Source: Diphasiastrum complanatum (lineage: Eukaryota > Streptophyta > Lycopodiopsida > Lycopodiales > Lycopodiaceae). Taken from it: 64,000 bases of DNA. The stretch covers positions 74,612,860 to 74,676,859 of the forward strand of contig CM055097.1 in the NCBI GenBank assembly GCA_029204225.1. Reading direction: 5' to 3'. Shown piece by piece: positions 49,852 through 61,490 of the stretch. Under the pieces are notes generated by a model. It was not told where the DNA came from. It did not search any database and worked only from the letters and a program-made list of their open reading frames with translations. Made by a program: the position numbers and the translations under genes. The stretch's first letter is position 1, and each line of letters starts with the position of its first letter.

Positions 49852-52800
49852 GTGGTATCAGAGCCAATCATCTTGTCATATTCTAACATAGCCAAGAAGC
49901 TAGCAGATCCAGGAGGCCAAGCATTCAAACAAACAACCATCAACAAGGGAACAGACTCCAAGAAGCAATGGCTTCAATCACCAGCATGCAAAGCAAGATC
50001 TGCACAATACTTGATTCTTATCTAACTTTCTAGTCTGGAAAGTTAAGACATCACTGATACTCAAGGGCGAAGGACTATTCCCCTGGGTGGATGGCACAGA
50101 AGAAATGCCTACGACAACAGGCAAGGAGCTATGCGAATGGAGAGAGAAAAATGACAAGGCAGTAGCCTTGCTATCATCTTCCATCGAAGATAGTCTCACA
50201 CTTGACCTGGCTACACTCTCCAAAGCTAAGGAGATGTGGGATGTATTACTCACCAGATTTTAAACGAAATCAAGAACTCAAATCATGATGTTGGAAGATC
50301 AACTGACGAATTTGCAGTGGGATGGAAAAGACCTCACTTCTTTCGTAAGAAAGATGAAGGATCTATTTCTGTCACTACACAACTCTGGAGCAGAGAACGC
50401 TGTGTCAACTGAGAAGCAACTCACATACCTGTTGAGAGCCTTACCCAGATCGTTCCAGACGACAAGAACCCTGCTCGCAAAAGATCCTACAATGAACCTC
50501 GAAAAGGCGATTGTCAAGATTCGAGAGGAAGTTGAGGCCAGAGAACATCTTGATCACAAAGATGGTTCTGACCAAGCCCTCTACGACAACAAAGAAAAAT
50601 CCAAGAAGCAGTTTAAGCCTAAGAGGCAGTCGAATTAGACCCAAGATCGTGACCAACAAGCAGAGGGGTCCAGCAAGAGCAACTGAAAGAGCAAAGGAAG
50701 GTCGGAACAACAAGGTGCGGACAAGAAGACTTGCATGAGATGTAGAAGAGACGGGCATACAGTAGATACATACTAGCTCAATCCCAAAATTGAGTGTATC
50801 CATTGTCATAAAAAGGGTCACGCAACCATGGATTGCCGCCAAAACCCGAGAAACAAATCAGCACAGAACAGACAGGAGAACAACAATAGTTCATCCTATG
50901 TCGAGGATCTCAAGAGCTCGAAAATGGGCGAAGAAAGAATGAACAGAAACTGTTCGACCGCCTATATCTGTGAAGACGTGTGTGCAGCATCAACATCTGA
51001 CACACATGAGGTGATTCTAGACTTAGGAGCCACCCCACACTTCATGACATCAAGACAAATAATGTCTAATTTCAGAAGTGTAGGTCCCTCAAGATTCATA
51101 GTTCTTGGAGATGGATCTAGACATCAAGTGAACAGTATTGGTTCACTATGGCTCAACACCAATGGCAGAGACAGACGACTCGAAGATGTTCTGTTCGTGC
51201 CTACTCTGCAACAAGACTTGCTCTCTGTAGCAAGAATAGCAGATGCAGAGATGCATGTGACATTTTCTGACGAAGCATGCAATGTGATTGATGCCAGTAC
51301 CAGTACTTTGATCGCTCAAGGCAGAAGGAAAGGAAACCTATATCATCTGAAGGTACGCCTACACTCAATGGCACTTTACCAAGCAAGCCATCATGGAGCA
51401 ATAATAGGGGTCAGCATCTCGAATGCAACCAGTTCGACCACCTATATGCATGTTTGAAGGGCAAGATGTCACACACACCATTCGTCAAAGACTCCTACAG
51501 AACGACTAAGATTCTGGAGCTAGTGCATTCTAACATTTGTGGACCATTTAACGTGATCTTAGTACGAGGTCCAAAATATTATATAGCCTTCATTGATGAT
51601 TATAGCAAATTTGTCAGAGTGTATTTTATTCAAAATAAATCTGAAGCACTTCATAAATTCACAGAATATGTGAATTGGGCTGAAAGATGTACAGGCAGCA
51701 AAGTGAAATAGATCAGAACAGATCAAGGTGGCAAATAGATCTCGAATCACTTCACTGACTTCAGTAATTATCGTGGCATCATTCACAGAAGAACTGAAGC
51801 CTACACACCGTAGCACAATGGTGTTGCTGAACGAAAGCACAGGACCCTAATGGAAGCAGCCAGATGCATGATGGCCTATTGGAAAGCTCCAAGGGCACTG
51901 TGGACTGAAGCAGTAGCTATAGACGCATACATCCAGAATAGAACAGTCAAGTCTGGTATCCCTCACACGACACCACATGAGCTATGGTGGGGTAGAAAGC
52001 CCAATCTGTCTCACGTCAGAATATTTGGCTGTGCAGCTTATGCACATATTCCTGATAAGCTTTGAAAGAAGCTTGTGTCGGACCGAGCAGAGCAGACAAA
52101 GGCAAAGACATAGCTGTCCCAGGATGATCTTCTAGAAGGTCGACAAGACCACGAAGAGTGCCAACAAGATATGTGCCAGGCAGCTCAACTTCCACATCAG
52201 AAGAGTTTTGCGGATTCAGTGGTGAACCACAGACTTTCGAGGAAGCGATTGACAGTCCAGAGAAGGACAGATGAATCCAAGCCATGAACGAAGAGATGGA
52301 GTCCATGAGGAAGAACCAGGTATGGACGTTGGAGCCATTACCACATAAGCGCAAGACTGTCAAATGCAAATGGGTTTTCAAGCTCAAATACGGACCAAAT
52401 GGGAACATCATGAAATACAAGGCAAGACTAGTAGCGAAAGGTTTCTCTCAGAGATATGATATTGACTACTTTGAAACCTTCTCTCCTGTCGTCAACATTC
52501 ATCCCTAAGTCTGTTATTTGCATATGCAGCAACTTATGACTGCAGGATCCGCATTGTGGACAACAAGACAGCCTTCTTGCATGGCGAATTAGTCGAAGAG
52601 GTCTACATGGATCAACCCCTAGGATACATCTCGAATTCATTTCTTGACTATGCATGCAGAATGCACAGAAGTATCTACGGTCTGAAACAATCAGCCAGAC
52701 AATGGTACAAGAAGAAAGATCAAGCCCTAAAATCATTAGGATTCAAGCCTCTATTGGCTGATTCTAATGTATATGTCAGAGTTATAGATGGACAGATCAT

Positions 52801-53801
52801 CATAGTGGCTGTATATGTGGACGACACTCTGATACTCTGCAGGAGTGAGCAGCTAATTGTTGAAGTAAAGGCAGACATCTTGAAACATTTCGAGATAGTG
52901 GATCTGGGAGAAGCCAGATGTTACCTAGGCTTACAAATTGAAAGGGACTATGAGGGAGGTAAGTTATACCTTCACCAGTCTAGATACACCCAAAAGATCC
53001 TAGAGGACTTTGGGATGTTGAACTGCAAAGGAGTGAACACTTCAATGCTCGTAGGGATGGTGCTGACAAGTGACGACTGTCCAAGGACTAAGGAAGAGAG
53101 AGAACAAATGCAGCTCACACCTTACAAGAAGCTGATAGGATCACTGATGTACCTTGTAGACAACACACCCCCTGATATTGCTTATGCAGTGTTCATGATG
53201 AGCCAATTCTGCACGAATCCAGACTTGACACATTGGAAGATTGCAAAATGCATTTTGCAATATCTTCAATTAACGAGGGATTATGGCTTGTGTTATTGTC
53301 GTGATGCAGGTTTCAGGATATTTTCCTACAACGATGCTAGCTAGGCATCTCTCAAGGATGACTGTAAAAGCGTCTCAGGAGGATGCACCATCGCATCAGG
53401 AGCAGCAGTTTTTTGAGTCAACAAGAAGTAGACCGTTGTAGCCCAGTCATCCTGCGAAGCAAAATATGTTGCAGCATCAAAGATGACCAATGAAATAATC
53501 TGGCTAAGGCAGTTCTTGGATGAATTGGGCGAAACAAGGAACGGGCCCCTGGTCTTGCAGCATCTCTGCAATACACTTGACAAAAGATCTCGTGTTCCAT
53601 TCCAGAATGAAACACATTGCGATCAAGTACCACTTGATCAGGGATCTAATTGAAAAGAAGATGCTGCAGACCACTTTCATCAAAACAAAAGACATGGTTG
53701 TTGACATCTTCACTAAAGCCCTGGACAAAGGACTCTTTGAGAGACAGAGGGGCAGTCTCGAGATCGTAAAGCTATCATGCTTTGAGAGGGACCTAAAGAA
53801 A
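49852..53801 (+). pseudogene. Nested copia element C7: gag-pol interior
   Basis: A PBS at 49853 is followed by gag (about 49970-50640, with ILKGEGLF, WREKNDKAVALL and LLRALPRSFQTTRTLL), then two knuckles: one with its last cysteine lost (CMRCRRDGHTVDTY, about 50736) and CIHCHKKGHATMDC (50797-50838). The protease signature DSGA is changed to LDLGATPHF (about 51017). Integrase spans 51454-52065 with FIDDYSKF, RTDQGGK and HNGVAERKHRT, but stops fall beside the second aspartate and before the glutamate motif. RT lies in 52284-53340 ([25 protein letters not shown] at 52814-52825), and RNase H to 53801 (VAQSSCEAKY, VDIFTKALDKG). A frameshift at about 52500 splits RT. The last codon, TGA at 53802-53804, is also the first three bases of the 3' LTR. 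Confidence 0.92.
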
Positions 53802-54934
53802 TGAAATGTTTCTAACTACAAAGCCTTGCTAGCTTTCAACCCTCAGCCTGATAAAGATGTCCGCGAACATGAAAGTCAGGAGACACGAAACATGAAAAGT
53901 TTTGCGAACACGAAAGTCAAAGGAAACAAAGACGAACAGTTCACGAACTCGAAAGTCAAAGGAAACGAAGACGAACGGTACGCGAACTCAAAAGTCAAAA
54001 CAGACAAAGACAAACGGTTCGCGAACACGAAAGATTCACGAACGAGAATCTTTTGCGGTCCAGTACGAGAGAAGACAAACGACCAAAATGAAACCAATGA
54101 CGGAAACAAAACCTTCTCCTGCCCTCCATGCTCCAAAGAGTGCTAGCGAGATCATGCAAGTACCCAGAAGTACAAATATATGATCTGATGGCATGATGTA
54201 ACAGATACATTTTAGGTCGTGGCTAATCTGCCACTCTTGTATTTTCCTGATTAGTTGTAGATGCTTAATCACTCTAATTTTAGATTTACATATAACGACT
54301 ATACTTACTAGATGATACTTGACATATAGATCAACATAGTACACATACAGTGTAACGTAGTAGTCTGATGCAAGTAAGCAATCAAGACAAAAATTATAGA
54401 ATACATGTCCGGCTGCGTGCGAAGACAATTCTGTCTAGGATCTGGAAAAAGATTGGAAAGACACTAGAGAGGACAACTATTTTGGAGGAGGATATACTCA
54501 AACGTATTCAAGGTACGTCCGCTAGTAAAGTGAGACGATTGCTCATGAGAGAACTATGTTTTTTCCACGCCAACGCACTGCGTGAATTTGCATGCAGTGT
54601 TTGAAAAAATTAGAGAAAGATCAATATAGATGATTTTCTTGTTGTGTCTGATCTCGAATGCAAATGCGTCTGCTGTATATTCGTGTCTCTAAGTTTTCTT
54701 GCTCATTTGAATTCCGCACCTTGGTTGAAACTATGTTGAAACGTAGATCAGCAGTTCTTGACTAAACTCTGGAGGACTGTAGGAGTGATTCAGCTAGCAG
54801 TGTCCAGCGATCGCATCTAAACTCCATCCGAGGGCAAGAGAGTTGTGGTTTCTTCGTGAAAGCTTTGCGACTGCGATCCTGGTTCATTCATTTTCTTCGT
54901 GGTATCAGAGCATATCACATTCTCATTCTTTTCA
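53802..54934 (+). mobile_element. 3' LTR of nested copia element C7
   Basis: A 1133-bp direct repeat of 48801-49851. It is longer because it has extra 39-bp minisatellite copies (units from 53904, 53943, 53982 and a partial one from 54021) and about 65 unrelated bases near 54440-54505. A 230-base stretch compared by eye shows about a dozen substitutions against the other LTR, so the insertion is not recent. A purine-rich gagagggacctaaagaaa stretch directly before it can be the polypurine tract. Confidence 0.92.
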
Positions 54935-54939
54935 GGAAG
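54935..54939. repeat. Target site duplication, right copy (GGAAG)
   Basis: Matches 48796-48800 exactly. Confidence 0.9.
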
Positions 54940-55790
54940 GACAATGTACATGCAACAAAATTCTCCCCACAACAAGAGGAAGACGCCAACACATTTTTGT
55001 TGACAGAGGGAAAAGGAAACACTGCGTATCTCACACAAGAGAATTGTTCCAGTATAATAATAGAATCCGGAGCTACTGTCCATGTTACGTGCAGGAAGGA
55101 ACTCCTGCAAGAGTTTTAACCAAGCTGCACATCTAGACTAGTCACACTTGGTGATGATAGCCAACATAGAGTGGAAGGAACTGGAATAATTCAGATGATG
55201 ACGCCTAATGGACGCATAGATCTAGAGGGGGCACTATATGTGCCATCATTGAAGAAGAACTTGTTATCTGTCGCAAGAATGGCAGATCTAGACATGAGGA
55301 TCTATTTTGATCAAAACAAATGTAGAGTGCATGACGGATGCTCTAACAAGGTCATTGTAACTGCACCCAGAAGGAGCAATTTGTACCAGGTCATAGTTTC
55401 AGAGGGCGTGGATAAGTCTTAGCATATGGTCATCACAAGGAATGGAAAAATCTCATTGGCAAGCAAGAGCGACATTTCATAAAAGTACACAGTGGGACTA
55501 GCACAAAAAACAGCTATATACTGCAACTTTTTCAATGGTTTTACAGAGGAATCCAAATTTGTCATAATACAAAATCGACGGATTATAAAAAATTTCAAAA
55601 AGCATGCAAATTTATATAAGCCAGTAGGCTATAGACACACAATAAAATTTTGCATATTAACATTTATTGATGACTACAATCATATGACTGTGACTTATTT
55701 TTTGAAATTAAAATCAGAAGTTTTGCAAAGTTCAAGTGTTTTCAGGCCTATGCAGAAAGGAGCACTACAGAAAGAATAGACACTTACAAG
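54940..55790 (+). pseudogene. Outer copia element C6, continuation: protease and start of integrase
   Basis: Directly after the right GGAAG the outer element's frame resumes. A linker leads to the protease motif, changed from DSGA to ESGATVHVT (about 55066), then YVPSLKKNLLSVARMADLDM and a GAG-pre-integrase entry (APRRSNLYQV). After strong decay there is a scrap of the integrase core (LTFIDDYNHMTVTYFLKLKSEVLQ, 55650-55730). RT and RNase H are absent; the element ends in the unrelated block that follows. Confidence 0.85.
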
Positions 55791-58300
55791 CACAGACCTG
55801 TAAAGTTGACATGCATGAGTGACTGAGGCTCAATCTGATGAACTCTCACTGCCACCATAAGACTATACCCTCACCGAATAAACAACTAGTAGACATAATG
55901 ACAAGTCTATATCCCATATAGGCTCAACTTCCCATTCTTGACGTTGCCAACTCTGATTTGACCAGTATATAGGCCTCCCACCAAGGAGCCTATCTCACCA
56001 ACACACCCATCATGTCAATCCAAACCAAAGCAAATGCAAACTAGATCCACTATCGTGATGAACAACTCACCCATGATCCATAGCATATTAGGTAGGATAG
56101 CTCCAGAACCCTGTACCTTGTACCATTTGATCACCAAGTATCCATTACTTGTTGATAGCTCTCCAAGAATCTGTCCATCTATAGTGCAACTAGACTCCAA
56201 CTGGATCTAACAAAAAATTGCATCCTGCTTACCAAATAATGATGGATAGAAACAACATGTGACGCCAACTTGGAGACCACCATGCATATAACCATGCAAC
56301 TCACCTGATTACTTGCCAAAGTATCAGCTGTCACTCCCTGAGCAACCATCTCCATCGCTGCTGGCTCACAACCATGGGCATGCTGGATTTACATCACCCT
56401 GCAATGCACTCCATGCCCTCAAGATATGTACCACCCTAGGTACACTCCATGCCACCTACCTCCAAGTAGGCTTCACCCGTCCCTAGGTCATCACACATGA
56501 TGCACCAGCTGAAGAACATCGTCCATACATCAAATAACATATCATACCTGAGCAACTGTAATATCTCCTTGAGTGCCACCCCAATGGACTCGTCATCCAC
56601 ATACTATGCTCACCTGATGTCTCCAATCCTGGTCACCATCTTGCTAGACAAGCCGAACTCCAAAGCATCACCTGCTCCACCTGGCTCATAGCATCTGCTC
56701 GCTCTCCTTGGCTATGTGCCACCCGACACCATGTCAACGCAAGCATATCCCTGAGTCACCGCTCATGGGAACCCGAGACCACTGTCTCCCTGATCGTACT
56801 AAGGTATATGGCTCTGAGTGACTTCCTCTAGGCTTATCCCTGATCTCACCACTTGAGAATCTGCACCATGGAAATTCCAACAACTGTGCCAAGCCTGGAC
56901 TCCTGCAAATACATCCAACTGCATAAAAGCTATAGATAGCTTATCCATGCCCATGATGGTAGATGTCTCCCCATCGATGCCAATGTCCAAAACTGGCCCC
57001 CTGCTGTAATGCCAATATGTATTCCCAAATGAGCACACCATGAAGTCCTCACCATCAGTGTCTTCTGCAGTAGATCGCTAGCAAAACACTCACCACAGTG
57101 TTTGCCCTTCAATCACACCCCGTGCGATCTCCATCAGCTCTCCAACCTAGAGCTAGCTCTCAAAGCTTCACGCTTTGCCCATTTGCATTTGCAGCGTCCT
57201 GATTCCATCATGAATCCCACTTGTAACTCCTGTCCATGCCAATGACTCAAGTCAAATATGAAATAGTTGTCCCCTGATGACCATCCCATGTCATCCTGTA
57301 GTGCCTGTCCTTACCAAATATCCCAATGCCATCCCTGATCACAAAGATCTGAGCATCTACCCTGTAGTGCCCACATGTATTCCCCCAAGCTAGCTCCAAG
57401 CTGCCGCTTGTGAATGGTTCCAAACCACTCCTTGAGAATACATTGAGATGTGAACTCCAAAGCCACTATCAAGTCCCTCACATGACTGCGCATGCCAATA
57501 TCCCTCGAAGTGAACCTGTGAGACCTTCCATGGCCCAAACCAAATGATCTGCACCCTGTCATCACTAGAATTTGCATCCCTGGTGCAATATTGATATTGA
57601 CTTGACATACCCAGAATAGACAGTTGAAGTGTATCTCCTCGATGACAAACTTGATACACTGCTCCACAACTAAAATGGCTTGATCAAAATTGACTTACCG
57701 ATTGCAAAACTGCAAAATCATCACACTGACCACTCACCAAGAGCCTCCAAAGTGTGATTATTGACCCGTTCTTCATCCTCTACGTGTCCCACACATAACT
57801 CATCCAATGCAAGTCCGCTATCTTGCCCAATGGCTTCCAACTGGCACCACCTCACACTTTCATCACCCGTGATCGCCAAAATGTGTGTACCTCCAAGATA
57901 GCCCATATTTCCCTCCGAACGAGAAATTTCCAGGCTACAGATGCATGTGTCAATGCAGCTATCACCTGATTCGACAATGCCACTGTCGATTATGCCTGTG
58001 AGAGCATTCCTCCAAAATGTCACTTGATGTTGGTTGGTTCTAACCCCAAGAGTTGAACCTGATTTTCACCCGTAATCAGCATACCATGCCTACCTCTCAC
58101 CATTGATTGCTTGCCCTCTCAAAATTGTCACCAATGATGAGTAGTCACGCCGCCAAATTGCACTTCCATCGCCAATACTAGCTTTCTCCACACAATTCCA
58201 CTACCATTCACCCCCATACTGCATTTACCACTTCCAAACACCCTGTTATCCTATCAGGAATAAGTAATAATGATTTTGAAGTGATAATGCCTCATGTAGC
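55791..58300. other. Pyrimidine-rich block without recognised gene
   Basis: The plus strand is rich in C, CCA, CTCC and TGCC words, clearly unlike the AT-rich surroundings. Minus-strand frames of 80-118 codons (56799-57041, 57311-57667, 57721-58023) are rich in G, W, C and H and have no recognised domain. Degenerate internal repeats occur: ctgtaatgcc...tatgtattccc at 57004-57026, ctgtagtgcc...atgtattccc at 57362-57383, and cctgtagtgcc at 57295. Confidence 0.5.
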
Positions 58301-58843
58301 CCATCACTAGGTCACCCACACTCTGCTCGATGGAATGGTAATGAAAACTCCTCAAAACACCTTTCTCCCTGCTCTGTGACATTGCTCTGTCCACTGGCTC
58401 TGAGTAGCCAGTTTCAAGGGTCATTTTGGCCCAAGGATGGCCAAAACAGGTGCCCTCTAGCTATAGTTAGCCTCAAAACCATTTTTACCTTGCAAAATGA
58501 ACTGGAACTTCATCCTGAAGTTTCTTAGTAAAGAACTAGTAACTTTAAAAATCGGGTCCCTATCAGTATTTCAAAATAAAAATTATTAATGACATTGAAG
58601 GCCAAAATGCTTTTCAATTCCCTATGATTTTTTTTTCTTAGTTGTTTCTGATTATCTAAAATTGTCTATCACACTCACGCATATATCTCCTAAATCTGCA
58701 TGCTTTATTCAATCAAAGTAGAAACTACTCTATTAGTACATAGACCAGAATCAGACACGATTGAAGACACTGATATTATTTTGATTTATTCAAACTTTCA
58801 TCGTGTTCTCTGAAGGAGAATTCTTAGTATTTTTTTTTACAGA
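58301..58843. other. Intergenic, no recognised gene
   Basis: No gene recognised; ends at the truncated 5' border of the next copia gag. Confidence 0.5.
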
Positions 58844-60042
58844 GTGCTTACTCTTAGAAGGCAAATCTTTCAAAGTTTGCAAAAGAAGGAAGAAAGTACT
58901 CATGCTTTTGTTTTGAGGGTTAAAGCATTCAATGATGAGTTAGCATGTATTGATGAAAGCATTAAGGAGGTAGAATTTGTTCAAGGTATACTTAATGGCT
59001 TGTTGGATGATCATGCTAATCTTGTTCAAAGTTTTGCTATTCAAAAGACTTTGCCAAATATTGTGGATTTGCAAGAGATCTTGGTGAATGAAGAGTTTAG
59101 GCTTCAAGCAAGAGGTGGATCTACATCGACATCTCATTATGAAGCGGATGCTATGTTCATTAAAGACAAGTTCAAGGGCAAAGGCAAAGGCAAGTGGTCT
59201 AAAGAGCAAGGTCAAGGTGAGACTTCCTCTTTTGGCAAAAAGAAAGATAAGTCTAAGTTGAAATGCTTTTATTGTGGAATCAAAGGGCATTTTGCTAATG
59301 AATGTTTGAAGAAGCAAAGAGATGAAGGTAGAAAGCAAATCGATTTTACTACTAATGACGAGGATCTAGGTGGTGGTGATTCTCTTTTGATGTGTTCTTC
59401 AAGTCCCATATCAAGTGAAGGTGACAAAGATTCATGGTGGATTGATAGTGGAGCTAGTTCACACATGACTAGTCACAAGGAGTTCTTTACTTCTTTGGTC
59501 ACTTATGATGGAGCCAAGAAAGCAATTCACATGGCCAATGGTGGTGAGTGTGTGATTGAAGGTATTGGTTCAATTCCTACTTGTCTCTCTACTAATAGGA
59601 AAGCAAGACTTGATGGTGTTTTTTGCATTCCTTCACTTTCAAAGAATTTGTTAAGTGTTGGTCAAATGATAGAGAAAGGATACATGGTAAGTTTGGTGGT
59701 GATGCTTGTTTCATTACAAAGGAAGAAATCTTGGTTGCTAGGGGCAATAGACAAGGTAGACTTTTCAAGCTTAATGCTTTTGTTATGGCTAACAAAAAGG
59801 ATGGAATGGAAAAGGATATTGGTCTCAACTTTCCAAAGTTTCCTTTGAGCATCAATAAGATTGGTGGATCTTATGCAAAGTCTAAAAAGCTTCCTTATGC
59901 TAGATATAGGTCAAGATCTAATATCCTTCTTGGAGATGTTCATCTTTGTGCTAACTTTGATAGTTATGAGAATAATGATGGTGCTTCAATGGTTCTTCAT
60001 GGCAAGTGCAAGCATGCAAAAGGTAATCATGAGACTTGCTGA
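58844..60042 (+). pseudogene. Copia gag-protease with decayed GAG-pre-integrase (element C8)
   Basis: A 334-codon frame starts inside gag (the 5' end is truncated), with ILNGLLDDHANLVQSFAIQ, the zinc knuckle CFYCGIKGHFANEC (59264-59305), an intact protease site WWIDSGASSHMTSH (DSGA at 59444-59455) and IPSLSKNLLSVGQMI. A frameshift near 59685 moves the reading to the frame of 59623-60042, which holds NRQGRLFKLN and a degenerate AKSKKLPYARYRSRS and GDVHLC stretch where integrase should begin. No integrase D-D-E core follows. Confidence 0.88.
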
Positions 60043-60254
60043 AGGAGATAGTCACAAGTCAAGAAGAAGAAAAGCATGTCAGGAGTTCAAAGTAGGATGT
60101 ACTTTGAATGATGTCATTGTGAATGATAGTGAGGAAGAATCATTATCATATGAGTCATTACATAAAAAATTGAGTAGAAGTTCTTGTTTGAAAAAAGAGA
60201 GTACTTCAATAATCCTTATGTTGAAGGTACTAATCATTTTTTTCATGGCTTCTA
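60043..60254 (+). other. Spacer between C8 gag-protease and long open frame
   Basis: Lies within a 166-codon frame (59861-60361) with acidic and basic patches and no recognised domain. Confidence 0.4.
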
Positions 60255-61490
60255 ATGTCTCTTATGATGCAATCATTAACAAGGAGTCTTATGAAGGAAA
60301 GAGCAATGGAAGATTGGTTCATGGATCTCACATCTCTTCATCAACTCAAAGGATTCTATGATTATGGATTGATCACTCATGATCAAGATGGCAAAAGGTT
60401 GATTGGAGAAGACTACATGGAACAAATTGAGAGGCAGTTTCTTCAAGGCAAGGGAGATCTCATTGGTGAGCTTATTGAGGCTTGTTATGGACTCAAGAAG
60501 GCTGGATTTATTAGGTTTGATACTCATCTTCACCTACTCTACTTCATGCTGGATGGAAAATTTAGAATCTATCTTTTGATTTATGATGGTGCCAACAATG
60601 ACATTATTTTCACTAACCTTTGTGAAGATTCGAGATCAAGAATTGATGAGATCTTGTTGGATCTAGATCATATGTTTGAGGAGGAGTATATCCAAAGGGT
60701 CATGTCTGCAGACATTCATATCTTTGATATCTTTGATGATCAAGAGAAAGGTAAGCAAGTGGAAGCGACTCACTTTGCTTTACTCACATGTTTTGGAGAA
60801 TCTTCTTGTGTAGATGATGCTATGCAAGTGCATATTGATTCTCATGGATTTCATGCTGGAAAATCAAGTAGTGGATCTGGAAAACAAAGTCTGTTCAATG
60901 ACTTTGATGGTCAAGCTGATGATCAAGAGGTTGATCTCAAAGGGCTTCAACAACACAAAATGAAAGGCGGCAATTTTGAACTAGTCAAAAGCATCAAAGG
61001 AGAGGTAATTGGAAAAGATGTTATGGATATGTTTTTGCAGCTTATTGAAGACTCAATTAAGGTCAAAGGAGCAGCAAGGAAGTGCTGTTCAAGTTTACTT
61101 TACTTGTTCTATCTCATGTTTGAGCTATTTCATGTGGATGTGTGCAAATTGTCAAGATATGGACAAACTAGCTACATTCTCTTGCAATATCTTATTGTTG
61201 GAGTTGTACTAGCATTCTTGGCTGGTTTTGCTGATGGAAAATCATCTATTGGAGGTTCATTATGTCAGTCATTCATGGCCAAGTCATCAAGTGTTGATGA
61301 TATCTTGTGGCAAGATGGAGATGGAGGCTCATTCATGGAGTTTTATGGTGGAGACATATCAAGAAAGGACAAAGTTGGAGGAGATAAGCAAGCAAATGGT
61401 CATCAATCACATTTATTGTTTGGTTGCTATAATTTTTCAGAAAGTTCAAAGTTTGAGACATGGAGGAATCATTTCATTCACATTCATTAG
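60255..61490 (+). CDS. 411-codon open frame with faint copia RT resemblance
   Basis: The frame is uninterrupted for 411 codons in AT-rich DNA, where all other old element frames are broken. Residues 53-82 (DYMEQIERQFLQGKGD, then ELIEACYGLKK) echo the copia RT stretch EEVYM-QP-GF...LYGLKQA. Residues 106-140 (YLLIYDGANNDIIFTN, RIDEILLDL) echo the YVDD block, but with four residues inserted and the catalytic pair altered, so polymerase activity is not expected. The middle (about 180-270) is acidic and serine/glycine-rich. About residues 280-340 are hydrophobic, with a possible membrane helix YILLQYLIVGVVLAFLAGF, and ADGKSSIGG may echo RNase H. The true start may be the internal Met at residue 13. 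It could be highly diverged polymerase under little decay, a replaced interior of a non-autonomous element, or chance. I do not assign a function. Confidence 0.4.
   Translation: MSLMMQSLTRSLMKERAMEDWFMDLTSLHQLKGFYDYGLITHDQDGKRLIGEDYMEQIERQFLQGKGDLIGELIEACYGLKKAGFIRFDTHLHLLYFMLDGKFRIYLLIYDGANNDIIFTNLCEDSRSRIDEILLDLDHMFEEEYIQRVMSADIHIFDIFDDQEKGKQVEATHFALLTCFGESSCVDDAMQVHIDSHGFHAGKSSSGSGKQSLFNDFDGQADDQEVDLKGLQQHKMKGGNFELVKSIKGEVIGKDVMDMFLQLIEDSIKVKGAARKCCSSLLYLFYLMFELFHVDVCKLSRYGQTSYILLQYLIVGVVLAFLAGFADGKSSIGGSLCQSFMAKSSSVDDILWQDGDGGSFMEFYGGDISRKDKVGGDKQANGHQSHLLFGCYNFSESSKFETWRNHFIHIH

Noticed and set aside
57311-57667. 118-codon minus-strand frame in the pyrimidine-rich block as a gene
   Set aside because: Overlapping frames of similar length exist throughout the block because its composition lacks stop codons; no domain is recognisable.
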